A stretch of 33,200 nucleotides of DNA from contig JANLHP010000006.1 in NCBI GenBank assembly GCA_024654445.1, positions 1-33,200 on the forward strand, read 5' to 3'. Under the pieces are notes generated by a model. The model was given only the letters and a program-made list of their open reading frames with translations, searched no databases and had not been told where the DNA came from. Positions 22,467 to 28,890 of the stretch are shown piece after piece. The translations under genes and the position numbers were made by a program. How positions within the stretch are numbered: the stretch's first letter is position 1; each line of letters begins with the position of its first letter. The DNA is from Candidatus Curtissbacteria bacterium (GTDB lineage: Bacteria > Patescibacteriota > Microgenomatia > Curtissbacterales > GWA2-41-24).

Positions 22467-23370
22467 TTTGCTCCCTCCATTCTTGTAATTTTTCTCTCCA
22501 ATCAGGATCCCACGTCGGCATTGGCATAAATTTATCTACAAACCACTCGAATTTAGGGTGTTTTAACCAGTATTCAGCCGTTAAGTTATAGGTTCGCTCG
22601 GTTGCTACTTTATCTTCTGGATAACCTCTATCTTTAGAATCTTGGTGTAAATGTGCGTACCAAGTCTTTTTATTAACCATGACCTTACCGCCTTCAACCC
22701 AGTTCTTTAAGGCAATCCACAATGGCTCTTGCCCATGACCGTATGGATCAGTAATTGGGAATCCACCTAACTCAAAAAACCTGTCTTTGGTCATAAACCA
22801 GCCAGAGCCATGAATTTGTGGGGTTTCATCAATAAAGAAACTATCTATACCTTCTTTAGTATTAACAATCCCAAACTTTCCATTACCAAATTTTCTCTCC
22901 TCTGTTCTCTCTGGCCAGTGACCACCAGCCTTAAATCTTAAACCTCTTTTATCTGTAAACGGACAACTAAGATAAAAGTAGTCATAAAACCTATCATCCT
23001 GCCATTCCCACGTTTCGCCATTCAAAACATAGAATCTTGGAGTAACCACCCAATCATCTTGCATATCAGCCTGTAGAATCTCGTCAAAGCCCTTACCAAA
23101 GGCACAATGGGCGTCTGACTTATAAATGTATTTACCAGTAGCTAGCGCTGCGAGTGAGTTTATATTTGTTTTGATACCTACATTTACAGGAAATCTAATT
23201 ATTTTTAAATTTGGGAATAAATCTTTTGGAATATCATTAAAAGGTTCTCCATTTAAACCAACTATAACTTCACATTCACCCGTAGCGTTTTCATAAATAC
23301 TTTTAAGAGTCCTGAAAATATTTATGTCTTTCTCTCCACAACTAGGTATAATAATACTTACTTTAGCCAT
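22459..23370 (-). CDS. GT2 family glycosyltransferase (303 aa)
   Basis: VSIIIPSCGEKDINIFRTL starts a GT-A fold. CEVIVGLNGEPF continues the nucleotide-binding core, and KSDAHCAFGKGFDEIL holds the DxD-equivalent (Asp-Ala-His). PQIHGSGWFMTKDRFFELGGF is the acceptor-side loop typical of GT2 N-acetylgalactosaminyl/polypeptide-like transferases. WYAHLHQDSKDRGYP and FEWFVDKFMPMPTWDPDW are shared with the two other transferases here. It would move a sugar from an NDP donor to a glycan or protein. The start overlaps a 34-aa membrane peptide ORF by 13 nt, and the end overlaps the methyltransferase gene. Confidence 0.85.
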   Translation of the reverse strand: MAKVSIIIPSCGEKDINIFRTLKSIYENATGECEVIVGLNGEPFNDIPKDLFPNLKIIRFPVNVGIKTNINSLAALATGKYIYKSDAHCAFGKGFDEILQADMQDDWVVTPRFYVLNGETWEWQDDRFYDYFYLSCPFTDKRGLRFKAGGHWPERTEERKFGNGKFGIVNTKEGIDSFFIDETPQIHGSGWFMTKDRFFELGGFPITDPYGHGQEPLWIALKNWVEGGKVMVNKKTWYAHLHQDSKDRGYPEDKVATERTYNLTAEYWLKHPKFEWFVDKFMPMPTWDPDWREKLQEWREQNG

Positions 23371-23462
23371 TTTTCAGTCAACCTTAGTAAAAATCCTGCA
23401 ATCAAACCCATTAAAGCTATATCTATATAGCTGAATCTTTTTTGTGTAAGAAATTTAATCAT
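23358..23462 (-). CDS. 34-aa single-pass membrane peptide between two glycosyltransferases
   Basis: The ATG at 23462 overlaps the TGA of the preceding glycosyltransferase (ATGA). The product is MIKFLTQKRFSYID followed by the hydrophobic helix IALMGLIAGFLLRL and a basic end (TEKWLK); the stop lies 13 nt inside the next glycosyltransferase. Tight overlap on both sides and a clear membrane helix with positive flanks argue for a real gene. It may tether the transferases to the membrane, but function is unknown. Confidence 0.5.
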   Translation of the reverse strand: MIKFLTQKRFSYIDIALMGLIAGFLLRLTEKWLK

Positions 23463-24355
23463 TGTACCCATCCCATCTCCTTTATCTGTTCTTTCCAGTC
23501 AGCTGGCCATGAAGGCATACCCGGAAACTTCTCGTCAATAAACCAAGCAAAGTCGTGTGTTCTGCCTTCCCACCTATCATTTAGCCAATACTCGGCGCTC
23601 CAACTGTCCGCTTCCACATTACCCCCCGGCATTTTGTAAAATCTTCCATACTGCTTACCTTTGTGTAAATGTGCGTAGAAAGTTTTTTTACTGATGATTA
23701 GCTTTCCCCCACTCAACCAGCACTTAAACCCAATTTCTTGTGCTTCCTGTGCAAATTGACCGTATCCTGTTGCATCCATCAGGTTTAACTTGTCGAAATA
23801 CTCTCTAGTCATAAACCAACAACTCCCTTGCATTGATGGACTCTCTACCAAATCTTGATCTTTGGTTTGATTTCTACGCTCTCTCCATTCAACGCCATGA
23901 GTGCCATCATCATTTGCTTTACCTTTACGAGGAAAGTCCTGATACATTTGAACAATCGGGTACTTATCATCCGTGCGTTCTTCAATTTTCCAGTCCTCCG
24001 CATTTAGAGCATATCGCTGAGGCACTTGCACCCAATCAGGCTGATGGTCTTTTTTAAGAATTTCATCAAAACCTTCACCGAACATTACATGGTCATCGCA
24101 CTTTATAATAAATTCTCCTTTAGACATGGCCACAGCTTTATTTATTCCAGCACGCATACCTATAGGTGAATCCCCATGTATATAATGAACTCTTGCATCC
24201 TCTGAGAGAGGCTCGGGCCATTTTTGCTCTACGTTTACAATTACTTCTATGTCCCCCTTAGCCTTATCAAGAATGTCGGTAATAGTCTGAGAACAAAAGG
24301 GACTGTTATAATTCGGGATGATTACACTTAGTTTTCCTTTAATTTGTTTTTGCAT
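23459..24355 (-). CDS. GT2 family glycosyltransferase (298 aa)
   Basis: LSVIIPNYNSPFCSQTI opens the GT-A fold. DIEVIVNVEQKWPEPL and then KCDDHVMFGEGFDEIL hold the DxD-equivalent (Asp-Asp-His). SMQGSCWFMTREYFDKLNL corresponds to the acceptor loop. FYAHLHKGKQYGRFYK and FAWFIDEKFPGMPSWPADW match the closing blocks of the other GT2s in the cassette. The three are therefore paralogues, probably adding successive sugars to one glycan. The start overlaps the Tad2-like gene by 17 nt, linking it to the regulator/Tad2 unit. Confidence 0.85.
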   Translation of the reverse strand: MQKQIKGKLSVIIPNYNSPFCSQTITDILDKAKGDIEVIVNVEQKWPEPLSEDARVHYIHGDSPIGMRAGINKAVAMSKGEFIIKCDDHVMFGEGFDEILKKDHQPDWVQVPQRYALNAEDWKIEERTDDKYPIVQMYQDFPRKGKANDDGTHGVEWRERRNQTKDQDLVESPSMQGSCWFMTREYFDKLNLMDATGYGQFAQEAQEIGFKCWLSGGKLIISKKTFYAHLHKGKQYGRFYKMPGGNVEADSWSAEYWLNDRWEGRTHDFAWFIDEKFPGMPSWPADWKEQIKEMGWVQ

Positions 24356-24608
24356 CTATTACCACCATCCAATCCTCTCCTTCTAAATCTCCTTGCGAAA
24401 CAGACCATGTATGAAAAGCCCCTTTGGTAAATATCGTCAACCATTCGCCTTTTAAGAATCCGTAGTCTTTATTCCCCCAGGAGATTCTTGCTACTTTCTT
24501 CCCGTTAATAACCTCACGCATAGCATCCGGGAATGACATTGTTATTGATTCTCCTTGGTTTCTCGGAATTGGCGTTAATGATTCGGGTAATGTTTGTTTA
24601 TCCATCAT
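24339..24608 (-). CDS. Tad2-like (DUF2829) protein, candidate Thoeris anti-defence
   Basis: The core runs from SFPDAMREVINGKKVARISW through FLKGEWLTIFTKG to WSVSQGDLEGEDWMVV. This is the family pattern M-x-F-x-x-A-L-x-x-x-x-x-G-K-x-V-x-R-x-x-W with a closing D-L-x-A-x-D-W-x-V-V. Characterised family members (Tad2 of phage SPO1) sequester the cyclic ADP-ribose-derived signal of Thoeris. The start at 24608 follows GAGGG by 6 nt and gives an unusual 25-residue N-terminal extension. ATG 24539, 10 nt after AAGGAG, would give a core-only 66-residue protein of typical family length and may be the true start. It overlaps the RHH gene upstream and the GT downstream. Confidence 0.75.
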   Translation of the reverse strand: MMDKQTLPESLTPIPRNQGESITMSFPDAMREVINGKKVARISWGNKDYGFLKGEWLTIFTKGAFHTWSVSQGDLEGEDWMVVIDAKTN

Positions 24609-24765
24609 TCTCATCCCTCACTGAAGCTGAAGCGCTTACATCTTTGGCTTTTAAGTCTTGAATGTATTTATCTATAGCCCTGCGGATATGCTCAGATTCG
24701 TTGCCGGGGAGTTCTTTTAAAGATTTGAGTTGATCTTCTCTTAAATAGTGGGCAGTCCTGACCAT
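24598..24765 (-). CDS. Ribbon-helix-helix DNA-binding regulator (55 aa)
   Basis: The start at ATG 24765 is chosen because a phage promoter-like element lies exactly 37 nt upstream; an in-frame GTG at 24780 also exists. TAHYLREDQLKSLKELP forms the strand and first helix, and SEHIRRAIDKYIQDLK the second helix of a CopG/RHH fold, where the strand contacts the major groove as a dimer. The C-terminal 18 residues are polar. As first gene of the unit leading to Tad2 and the glycosylation cassette, it may autoregulate that operon, possibly through repeats near its promoter. This role is inferred. Confidence 0.75.
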   Translation of the reverse strand: MVRTAHYLREDQLKSLKELPGNESEHIRRAIDKYIQDLKAKDVSASASVRDENDG

Positions 24766-24802
24766 GTGCCAATGATGCACATGAATTTTTATTTTAAGTC
24801 AA
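24766..24802 (-). promoter_or_regulatory. Phage promoter-like element upstream of the RHH/Tad2/glycosylation operon
   Basis: Minus strand: TTGACT at 24802-24797 and an ATAAAA core in the spacer, 37 nt from TTG to the ATG at 24765, as in the strong elements. The -10 position reads GCATCA and is off consensus, so activity may be weaker or need an activator. There is no other promoter-like gap before 14721, so it may drive the whole cassette. Confidence 0.5.
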
Positions 24803-24812
24803 TAAGGGAAAT

Positions 24813-25109
24813 TTAAAGAAGTGCTATATAAGAAACATCATCACCATTATTATCTGTAATCATATAAAGAAGATTTAAGTTTGGTATTTCAATCCAATCC
24901 GTATCTTGCCCTGCGTCAAGTTCAAACCCCGCAGTTGTATTAGTTTCTGTACCTGGCACAGTTACACCCGCACCGCCAAGATAGACGTTACCGGAATTGC
25001 TTGCTAAGGCTCTAAATTTAACTTTAGAACAGGCAATATCCGGCATTTGGGCGGCTGTTGTTCCTCCCTGTATCTCTCCTGATATTACTGATGTGTAAAA
25101 GTTTGCCAT
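24813..25109 (-). CDS. Small virion structural protein (98 aa), head decoration/fibre type
   Basis: Beta-rich: KVKFRALASNSGNVYLGGAGVTV, then FELDAGQDTDWIEIPNLNLLYMI and NGDDVSYIALL. This strand pattern is common in short phage head-fibre or decoration proteins that carry one jelly-roll-like fold. No signal peptide. The ATG overlaps the stop of the Ser-repeat gene by 1 nt, and no Shine-Dalgarno precedes it, so translation is likely coupled. It is the last structural gene before the RHH/Tad2 unit. Confidence 0.6.
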   Translation of the reverse strand: MANFYTSVISGEIQGGTTAAQMPDIACSKVKFRALASNSGNVYLGGAGVTVPGTETNTTAGFELDAGQDTDWIEIPNLNLLYMITDNNGDDVSYIALL

Positions 25110-26056
25110 TATGGGAATGATATTGATGCACTTGGACTTGGGCTTCCTGATGGCGAAGTTGATGCTGACGGACTGTAAGACGGACTTACCGAGCGTGAAG
25201 CGCTGGCAGATGGGCTTGGACTTCCCGATGGCGACAAGGACGCGCTAGCTGATTTAGAAGCGCTTCCTGACGGACTCTTTGAAGCCGATCCAGATCTCGA
25301 GGCTGACGCACTTGCTGATTTCGATGCACTAGCACTGGCAGAAGCCGAAGCGCTGGCAGAAGCCGAAGCGCTGGCACTAGCAGATGCTGATGTTGACGGA
25401 CTAAGGGAAGGTGAAGAACTAGCAGACGCCGAGGTAGACTGCGACAAAGAAGGGCTAGACGATGCCGATGCCGACGTTGAAGGGCTAAGTGAAGGCGAAG
25501 AACTTGCCGATGCTGACTTAGATGCGCTACCACTGACCGAAGTAGATGGAGATAGTGATGCCGAAGGACTAGACGACTTACTGACAGAACTAGATGGGCT
25601 GGCGCTTTTAGATGCCGACTTAGAAGCTGAGCTTGATGGACTCAAAGAGAAGGACGCTGAGAGAGAAGGACTCAAAGATGTTGATGGCGAAGCAACTGCA
25701 CTCATTACCGCTGTCCAGATAGCAGCAGTAGATGTACCTGTGTTCCTGTATACATTTCCACCGGTTTTATCAAGATCGTAAAACACTGCACCCGTTTTAA
25801 AACCGGAATCTCCGGTAGGCAAAGTATCACCTTCTGCTTCTAAGATATTATCTGTTGAAGCGTGAGCATTTGGATTTTGAGGATCTGTAACCCTATCTGT
25901 GTCCCACCTTAATACTCTGTTATTCCTGTAAGGCTCAAGCGCTGTTAAAAAGTTAGCTTCCCCAGTTGTCCTTTGAGCACTGGCAATCGCCTCAACCCTT
26001 GTGAGTTCGTCCCTTGTTTCTCTTGGTAAATCTAATTTATTTTTGAATACTGCCAT
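25109..26056 (-). CDS. Ser-repeat virion protein next to the capsid gene (315 aa)
   Basis: I use ATG 26056 (MAVFKNKLDLPRE) because GAGGG lies 4-5 nt upstream; the 26086 start has no such site. Residues 1-120 are a polar domain that may dock on the capsid; FKTGAVFYDLDKTGGNVYRN is its most distinctive stretch. From about 123 to the C-terminus the protein is Ser-X repeat (Ala, Pro, Leu, Lys, Val, Gln, Arg), ending SISFP. It lacks the Y-x-x-K-Y tail of the fibre genes. Located directly after the major capsid gene, it may be a head decoration with a flexible glycan-carrying tail. The modification is inferred. Confidence 0.7.
   Translation of the reverse strand: MAVFKNKLDLPRETRDELTRVEAIASAQRTTGEANFLTALEPYRNNRVLRWDTDRVTDPQNPNAHASTDNILEAEGDTLPTGDSGFKTGAVFYDLDKTGGNVYRNTGTSTAAIWTAVMSAVASPSTSLSPSLSASFSLSPSSSASKSASKSASPSSSVSKSSSPSASLSPSTSVSGSASKSASASSSPSLSPSTSASASSSPSLSQSTSASASSSPSLSPSTSASASASASASASASASASASASKSASASASRSGSASKSPSGSASKSASASLSPSGSPSPSASASRSVSPSYSPSASTSPSGSPSPSASISFP
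25112..25690 (-). repeat. Ser-X coding repeat of the capsid-adjacent gene
   Basis: Encodes residues about 123-315. A unit near TSASASSSPSLS is repeated three times in the middle with closely similar DNA, so slippage or recombination-driven length change is plausible. Confidence 0.88.
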
Positions 26057-26106
26057 TTTTCCCTCTAAAAAAAGCCTATTCTCCAAACCTAATGCTCTTT
26101 CATATA

Positions 26107-26131
26107 GCTTTAGGCTTTAAGCTTTAGGCTT
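26107..26131. repeat. Tandem GCTTTAG repeat between capsid and Ser-repeat genes
   Basis: GCTTTAGGCTTTAA at 26107-26120 is followed directly by GCTTTAGGCTT at 26121-26131. A further GCTTTAG occurs at 26159-26165, at the capsid stop. The gap 26057-26161 holds no other gene. On the minus strand the GGACA with AATAA near 26138-26150 is only weakly like the phage promoter. An operator or structured leader is possible. Confidence 0.45.
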
Positions 26132-26161
26132 GTGCTACTTATTTACTGTCCTACTTTAGCT

Positions 26162-27268
26162 TTAGAATTTCCAGAATCCTAATGCCGCTTGGTGTCTGTT
26201 AATATCTTTTACTTTAGCTCCGTATACGAATAGGTCTTTGTAGGCTGTACCAAAGTCCCCAATTAAATCTTCTTCCATTCGGGCATCAAGTACCTTTTCA
26301 GCAAATGTCATCCAATTCTGGTGTCCGGCTAGAAGATAATATCCGGCTGTATTGTCTCCGTTAAGCCTGTTACTCATAAAGAGTTTGAAGCCTTGTAGTG
26401 TACCCATGAAACCTTTTTTGACTAAATCTTGATATGCTTCGTCTACATGAAGGACTACTCCGGTTCCTTGAGTTAATATTGTGAAGAACTCAGGAGGCGC
26501 GATTAGGAATCTGTCTGTGTCTGGTACTGCTGAATAACCATCTTTCTCTGCTAGATTCAATCTCTGAGCTAGAGTAGCTACTTTATTAAGAATATTTGCC
26601 GCTGTAATAGTAAGGACTGTTGTGGCTTGGATTGTGTAAGTTGCTGTTGCCGCGATTGCTCCGCCTGTGTAGACTGATGTAACATCATCAAGGTCATCTT
26701 CAATGATAATGTCAGTTGTTGAGTTGAAAGTCTTAACTCTGTACCAAGACGTATGTCCGTCTGCTTTGAATGGTCTTCCAACCATTGCCGATGTAAAGGT
26801 CGTTCCATCTCCTGTTACTTGCCCCGTGGTTACATCAACTGTAACCGTTCCGGTTGTTTCATCAGTTCCAACCCAATTTCCGCCTCCAACATCTCCATAA
26901 AGATCAAAGACAAAATTATCCATATTCAATGATCTTTCATTACCAACCTGTTCTACGATATAAGGATGTGGATTCTTAATGTAAGAAAGCCATTTTGCAA
27001 GAGTTTTCTCTTTCCAGTAGAAAGATTTGTATGTATCAATTATTAGCTGACCATTGTTTTCTGTTAGGGAGTCTGCGGTAAGTGCCGCGTCTGCGTAAGT
27101 TTTCTCGGAGAGTTTGCCAAAGTCGAGGATATTGAGCTTAGAACCTATACCATTAATTTCTCCTTCGTAGTTTCTATTAGTTACTTCACCAAGCAAATCT
27201 CGGTCATACACAAACTGCATGACTTTGCTTGAAAAACCTTCGGCTAATTTTGTTCCGTATGCTGACAT
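26162..27268 (-). CDS. Major capsid protein (HK97-fold, P22 coat-like)
   Basis: A 368-residue protein. The N-terminal region (KVMQFVYDRDLLGEVTNRNYEGEI, then GSKLNILDFGKLSEKTYADA) and SFYWKEKTLAKWLSY are usual for coat proteins of this type. Residues about 135-235 are a Thr/Val-rich beta insert (GTVTVDVTTGQVTGDGTTF...), probably an I-domain-like insertion. The C-terminal half (RLNLAEKDGYSAVPDTDRFLIAPPEFFTIL, TLQGFKLFMSNRL) matches the P-loop/A-domain pattern of many coat proteins. It lies between the scaffold candidate and the decoration genes, the normal position. It has an upstream promoter-like element and a structured 60-nt leader with a hairpin next to the ATG, but no Shine-Dalgarno site. 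Confidence 0.85.
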   Translation of the reverse strand: MSAYGTKLAEGFSSKVMQFVYDRDLLGEVTNRNYEGEINGIGSKLNILDFGKLSEKTYADAALTADSLTENNGQLIIDTYKSFYWKEKTLAKWLSYIKNPHPYIVEQVGNERSLNMDNFVFDLYGDVGGGNWVGTDETTGTVTVDVTTGQVTGDGTTFTSAMVGRPFKADGHTSWYRVKTFNSTTDIIIEDDLDDVTSVYTGGAIAATATYTIQATTVLTITAANILNKVATLAQRLNLAEKDGYSAVPDTDRFLIAPPEFFTILTQGTGVVLHVDEAYQDLVKKGFMGTLQGFKLFMSNRLNGDNTAGYYLLAGHQNWMTFAEKVLDARMEEDLIGDFGTAYKDLFVYGAKVKDINRHQAALGFWKF

Positions 27269-27270
27269 TT

Positions 27271-27299
27271 CGGTAAAAGTGTTTTTTTAACCTTTACCG
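27271..27299 (-). promoter_or_regulatory. Hairpin in the major capsid mRNA leader
   Basis: On the minus strand CGGTAAA (27299-27293) pairs with TTTACCG (27277-27271) around a 15-nt A-rich loop, ending 2 nt before the ATG at 27268. It may set translation level or mRNA stability of the most abundant virion protein, since no Shine-Dalgarno is present. Confidence 0.5.
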
Positions 27300-27331
27300 T
27301 CTCTTGCGAGGTTTGGAAGTTATCTAGTTTT

Positions 27332-27361
27332 AAGTATGAAAAGGAATTTTATTTGATGTCT
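27332..27361 (-). promoter_or_regulatory. Candidate capsid-gene promoter (phage element variant)
   Basis: Minus strand: AAGACA at 27361-27356, 18-nt spacer with AATAAAA, CATACT at 27337-27332. It keeps the ATAAA core and the CT of the -10 box but not TTG, and unlike the leaderless elements it lies about 60 nt from the ATG, giving a real leader. Confidence 0.4.
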
Positions 27362-27377
27362 AGGGGGCAAAATGAAG

Positions 27378-28205
27378 CTATAAATCGGATTCTATCAATC
27401 CAGCACTAAGCTTTTCTTTCCATAAGTTGTAGTTTGACTCCCTTAATTTGCGTCCTTCTTCCAAAGTTAGTTTCCCATTTTTGGGTTGCGGTTTATCATT
27501 TGGCCCACCGCTTCCCTTTTCAAACATCCGTCCTTTGTTGTTTGGTTTATTTGTCGAATGGTCATGCAAAAAAGCAGATGTTAATATTTTAAACGGTACG
27601 CTATTGTTCTCTTCCTTTGTCGCGAACTCTTTAAATTCCTCAGTTTTCCCTTCCAAATCAGGGTTATCAATCAAAGTTTTGGGGTCATCTACAAAGGTTT
27701 CTACCGATTCATTCCACTTTTCGATCTTAGTGGCCTGCGCTTTGGCGTCTGATATTACCTTTCTCCAACTTCGTGAAACAACCGTCTCTTTAGCAAGAGT
27801 TTTCTCAATATCACTCATTACGTCCCAATCTGGGAACTCTTTTACCAGTTCTTCTTCGGTAGGCTCTGGGATTTCATCAGCGTCAGTTAATGCCTTGTTA
27901 ATTACCCTATTTTTAGCGTATATTTTCTGGTTTTCGCGGGCAGAGGCGGAGGATTTCTTTTTTTCGTCCTCTAATTTCTTTTTTAAAGCTTCTTTTTCTT
28001 CTTCGGAGGGTTCGGCTTGCTCTTCTTCCTCTTTCGGCTCTTCTTCCGGCGCTTCAGGTTCGGGGACTACTTCCGGCTCTGGGGTCTCTTCTTTTTCTTC
28101 GTCTTGTGGGATTTGCTGTCTGCCTTCTAACTCTTCAGCGGCTTTAATAGCCTCTTCTTCTTTGGCTTTTAATTCTTCGGCAGACGGCTTATTTTGATTT
28201 GGCAT
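27378..28205 (-). CDS. Candidate scaffolding protein (275 aa, acidic coiled coil)
   Basis: Residues 1-85 are extremely Glu/Pro-rich (EEKEETPEPEVVPEPEAPEE); 85-215 are charged helices; the C-terminus is basic (GKLTLEEGRKLRESNYNLWKEK). Acidic N-terminus, long helix and a basic C-terminal capsid-binding patch directly upstream of the major capsid gene is the usual scaffold layout. No protease motif is seen. The start is inside the preceding gene (17-nt overlap). Confidence 0.68.
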   Translation of the reverse strand: MPNQNKPSAEELKAKEEEAIKAAEELEGRQQIPQDEEKEETPEPEVVPEPEAPEEEPKEEEEQAEPSEEEKEALKKKLEDEKKKSSASARENQKIYAKNRVINKALTDADEIPEPTEEELVKEFPDWDVMSDIEKTLAKETVVSRSWRKVISDAKAQATKIEKWNESVETFVDDPKTLIDNPDLEGKTEEFKEFATKEENNSVPFKILTSAFLHDHSTNKPNNKGRMFEKGSGGPNDKPQPKNGKLTLEEGRKLRESNYNLWKEKLSAGLIESDL

Positions 28206-28407
28206 TTTTCTTTACCGTCTCCGACTCTTCGGAGGTTTGGTCTTTAGCTTTTGGAGCTTTTGGATTGAGAACGCTGTCGTATTCTTCCAATTGTGCTTTC
28301 TTGAGGTAAGAACGCCTTGCCCTTAAAAACCCTATCTCGCTGGCATTTAAGGCTTCCGGCTCTTTGGTAAGGATTTTGTCTAAGTATTCTTGGGATCGTG
28401 GATCCAT
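28189..28407 (-). CDS. Small head-region protein (72 aa), unknown
   Basis: A hydrophilic, charged helical protein (PEALNASEIGFLRARRSYLKKAQLEEY) with a lysine-rich C-terminus and no membrane segment. It has a clear phage promoter element ending 7 nt before the ATG. It overlaps the scaffold gene, so the promoter probably also drives scaffold synthesis. No family recognised. Confidence 0.6.
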   Translation of the reverse strand: MDPRSQEYLDKILTKEPEALNASEIGFLRARRSYLKKAQLEEYDSVLNPKAPKAKDQTSEESETVKKNAKSK

Positions 28408-28444
28408 ATTGTTAAGGGTAAAGATGAATTTTATTTAAAGTCAA
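28408..28444 (-). promoter_or_regulatory. Phage promoter element, leaderless type (upstream of 72-aa and scaffold genes)
   Basis: Minus strand: TTGACT at 28444-28439, 18-nt spacer with AATAAAA, TACCCT at 28420-28415, then 7 nt to the ATG at 28407. It begins directly after the stop of the 32-aa gene. Confidence 0.7.
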
Positions 28445-28543
28445 CTATTTCTTCTTTTTCCTCTTTGCTTTTGCCGCGGCTTTGTACCCCGCTTTAGTAT
28501 ATGGAAAATGCTTTACTTTACCTTTAACTTTTACTTTGGGCAT
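28445..28543 (-). CDS. Small very basic protein (32 aa)
   Basis: The product MPKVKVKGKVKHFPYTKAG is followed by an Ala/Lys-rich helix ending in four lysines (YKAAAKAKRKKKK). GAGGG about 9 nt before the ATG, overlapping the stop of the 113-aa gene, supports translation. Short basic proteins with a PYTKAGY motif are found near portal and capsid genes of many phages and may bind packaged DNA or the procapsid. The exact role is unknown. Confidence 0.65.
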   Translation of the reverse strand: MPKVKVKGKVKHFPYTKAGYKAAAKAKRKKKK

Positions 28544-28548
28544 ACTTA

Positions 28549-28890
28549 TCACCCTCTTCCAATGTTTCCAACCATCTCATCTAATGCTTCTTGGGCTTTT
28601 TGGGGAGACTGTAGGAAGGATCCAAGTAAAAGATAGTTCTCGAGTCTCGCCTGTAGTTTAGTTAATTTGGGATTTTCGACCTTAAAAATAAATATTCTAA
28701 TGAAGGCTGGTTCTTTTGAGATTTCCCGTGCAACCGCGTCTTTCATCTCGGTTACATAGTCCCTTAGTTTTTCAGGGGTGAGTTGAGACTTTTGCACAAT
28801 CTCAAGCATTTTAAAATAGGTCTCTTTCTCGCTGGCGTTAAGAGTGTCTATGTTTATACCTTGGTCTTCCAGTTTGTCGGTTACGCTCAT
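28549..28890 (-). CDS. Portal-adjacent helical protein (113 aa), unknown
   Basis: A soluble, mostly helical, charged protein (VTDKLEDQGINIDTLNASEKETYFKML..., ending DEMVGNIGRG). It shares the N-A-S-E phrase with the nearby 72-aa protein, but no wider similarity is clear. Translationally coupled to the portal gene by an ATGA overlap. A portal-associated head protein is likely from position only. Confidence 0.6.
   Translation of the reverse strand: MSVTDKLEDQGINIDTLNASEKETYFKMLEIVQKSQLTPEKLRDYVTEMKDAVAREISKEPAFIRIFIFKVENPKLTKLQARLENYLLLGSFLQSPQKAQEALDEMVGNIGRG

Noticed and set aside
27448-28197. Plus-strand Ser/Phe-rich frame of about 250 codons
   Set aside because: It is the antisense of the Glu/Lys-rich scaffold gene, where GAA/GAG/AAG codons leave the complementary strand open. 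It overlaps the real gene along its full length.
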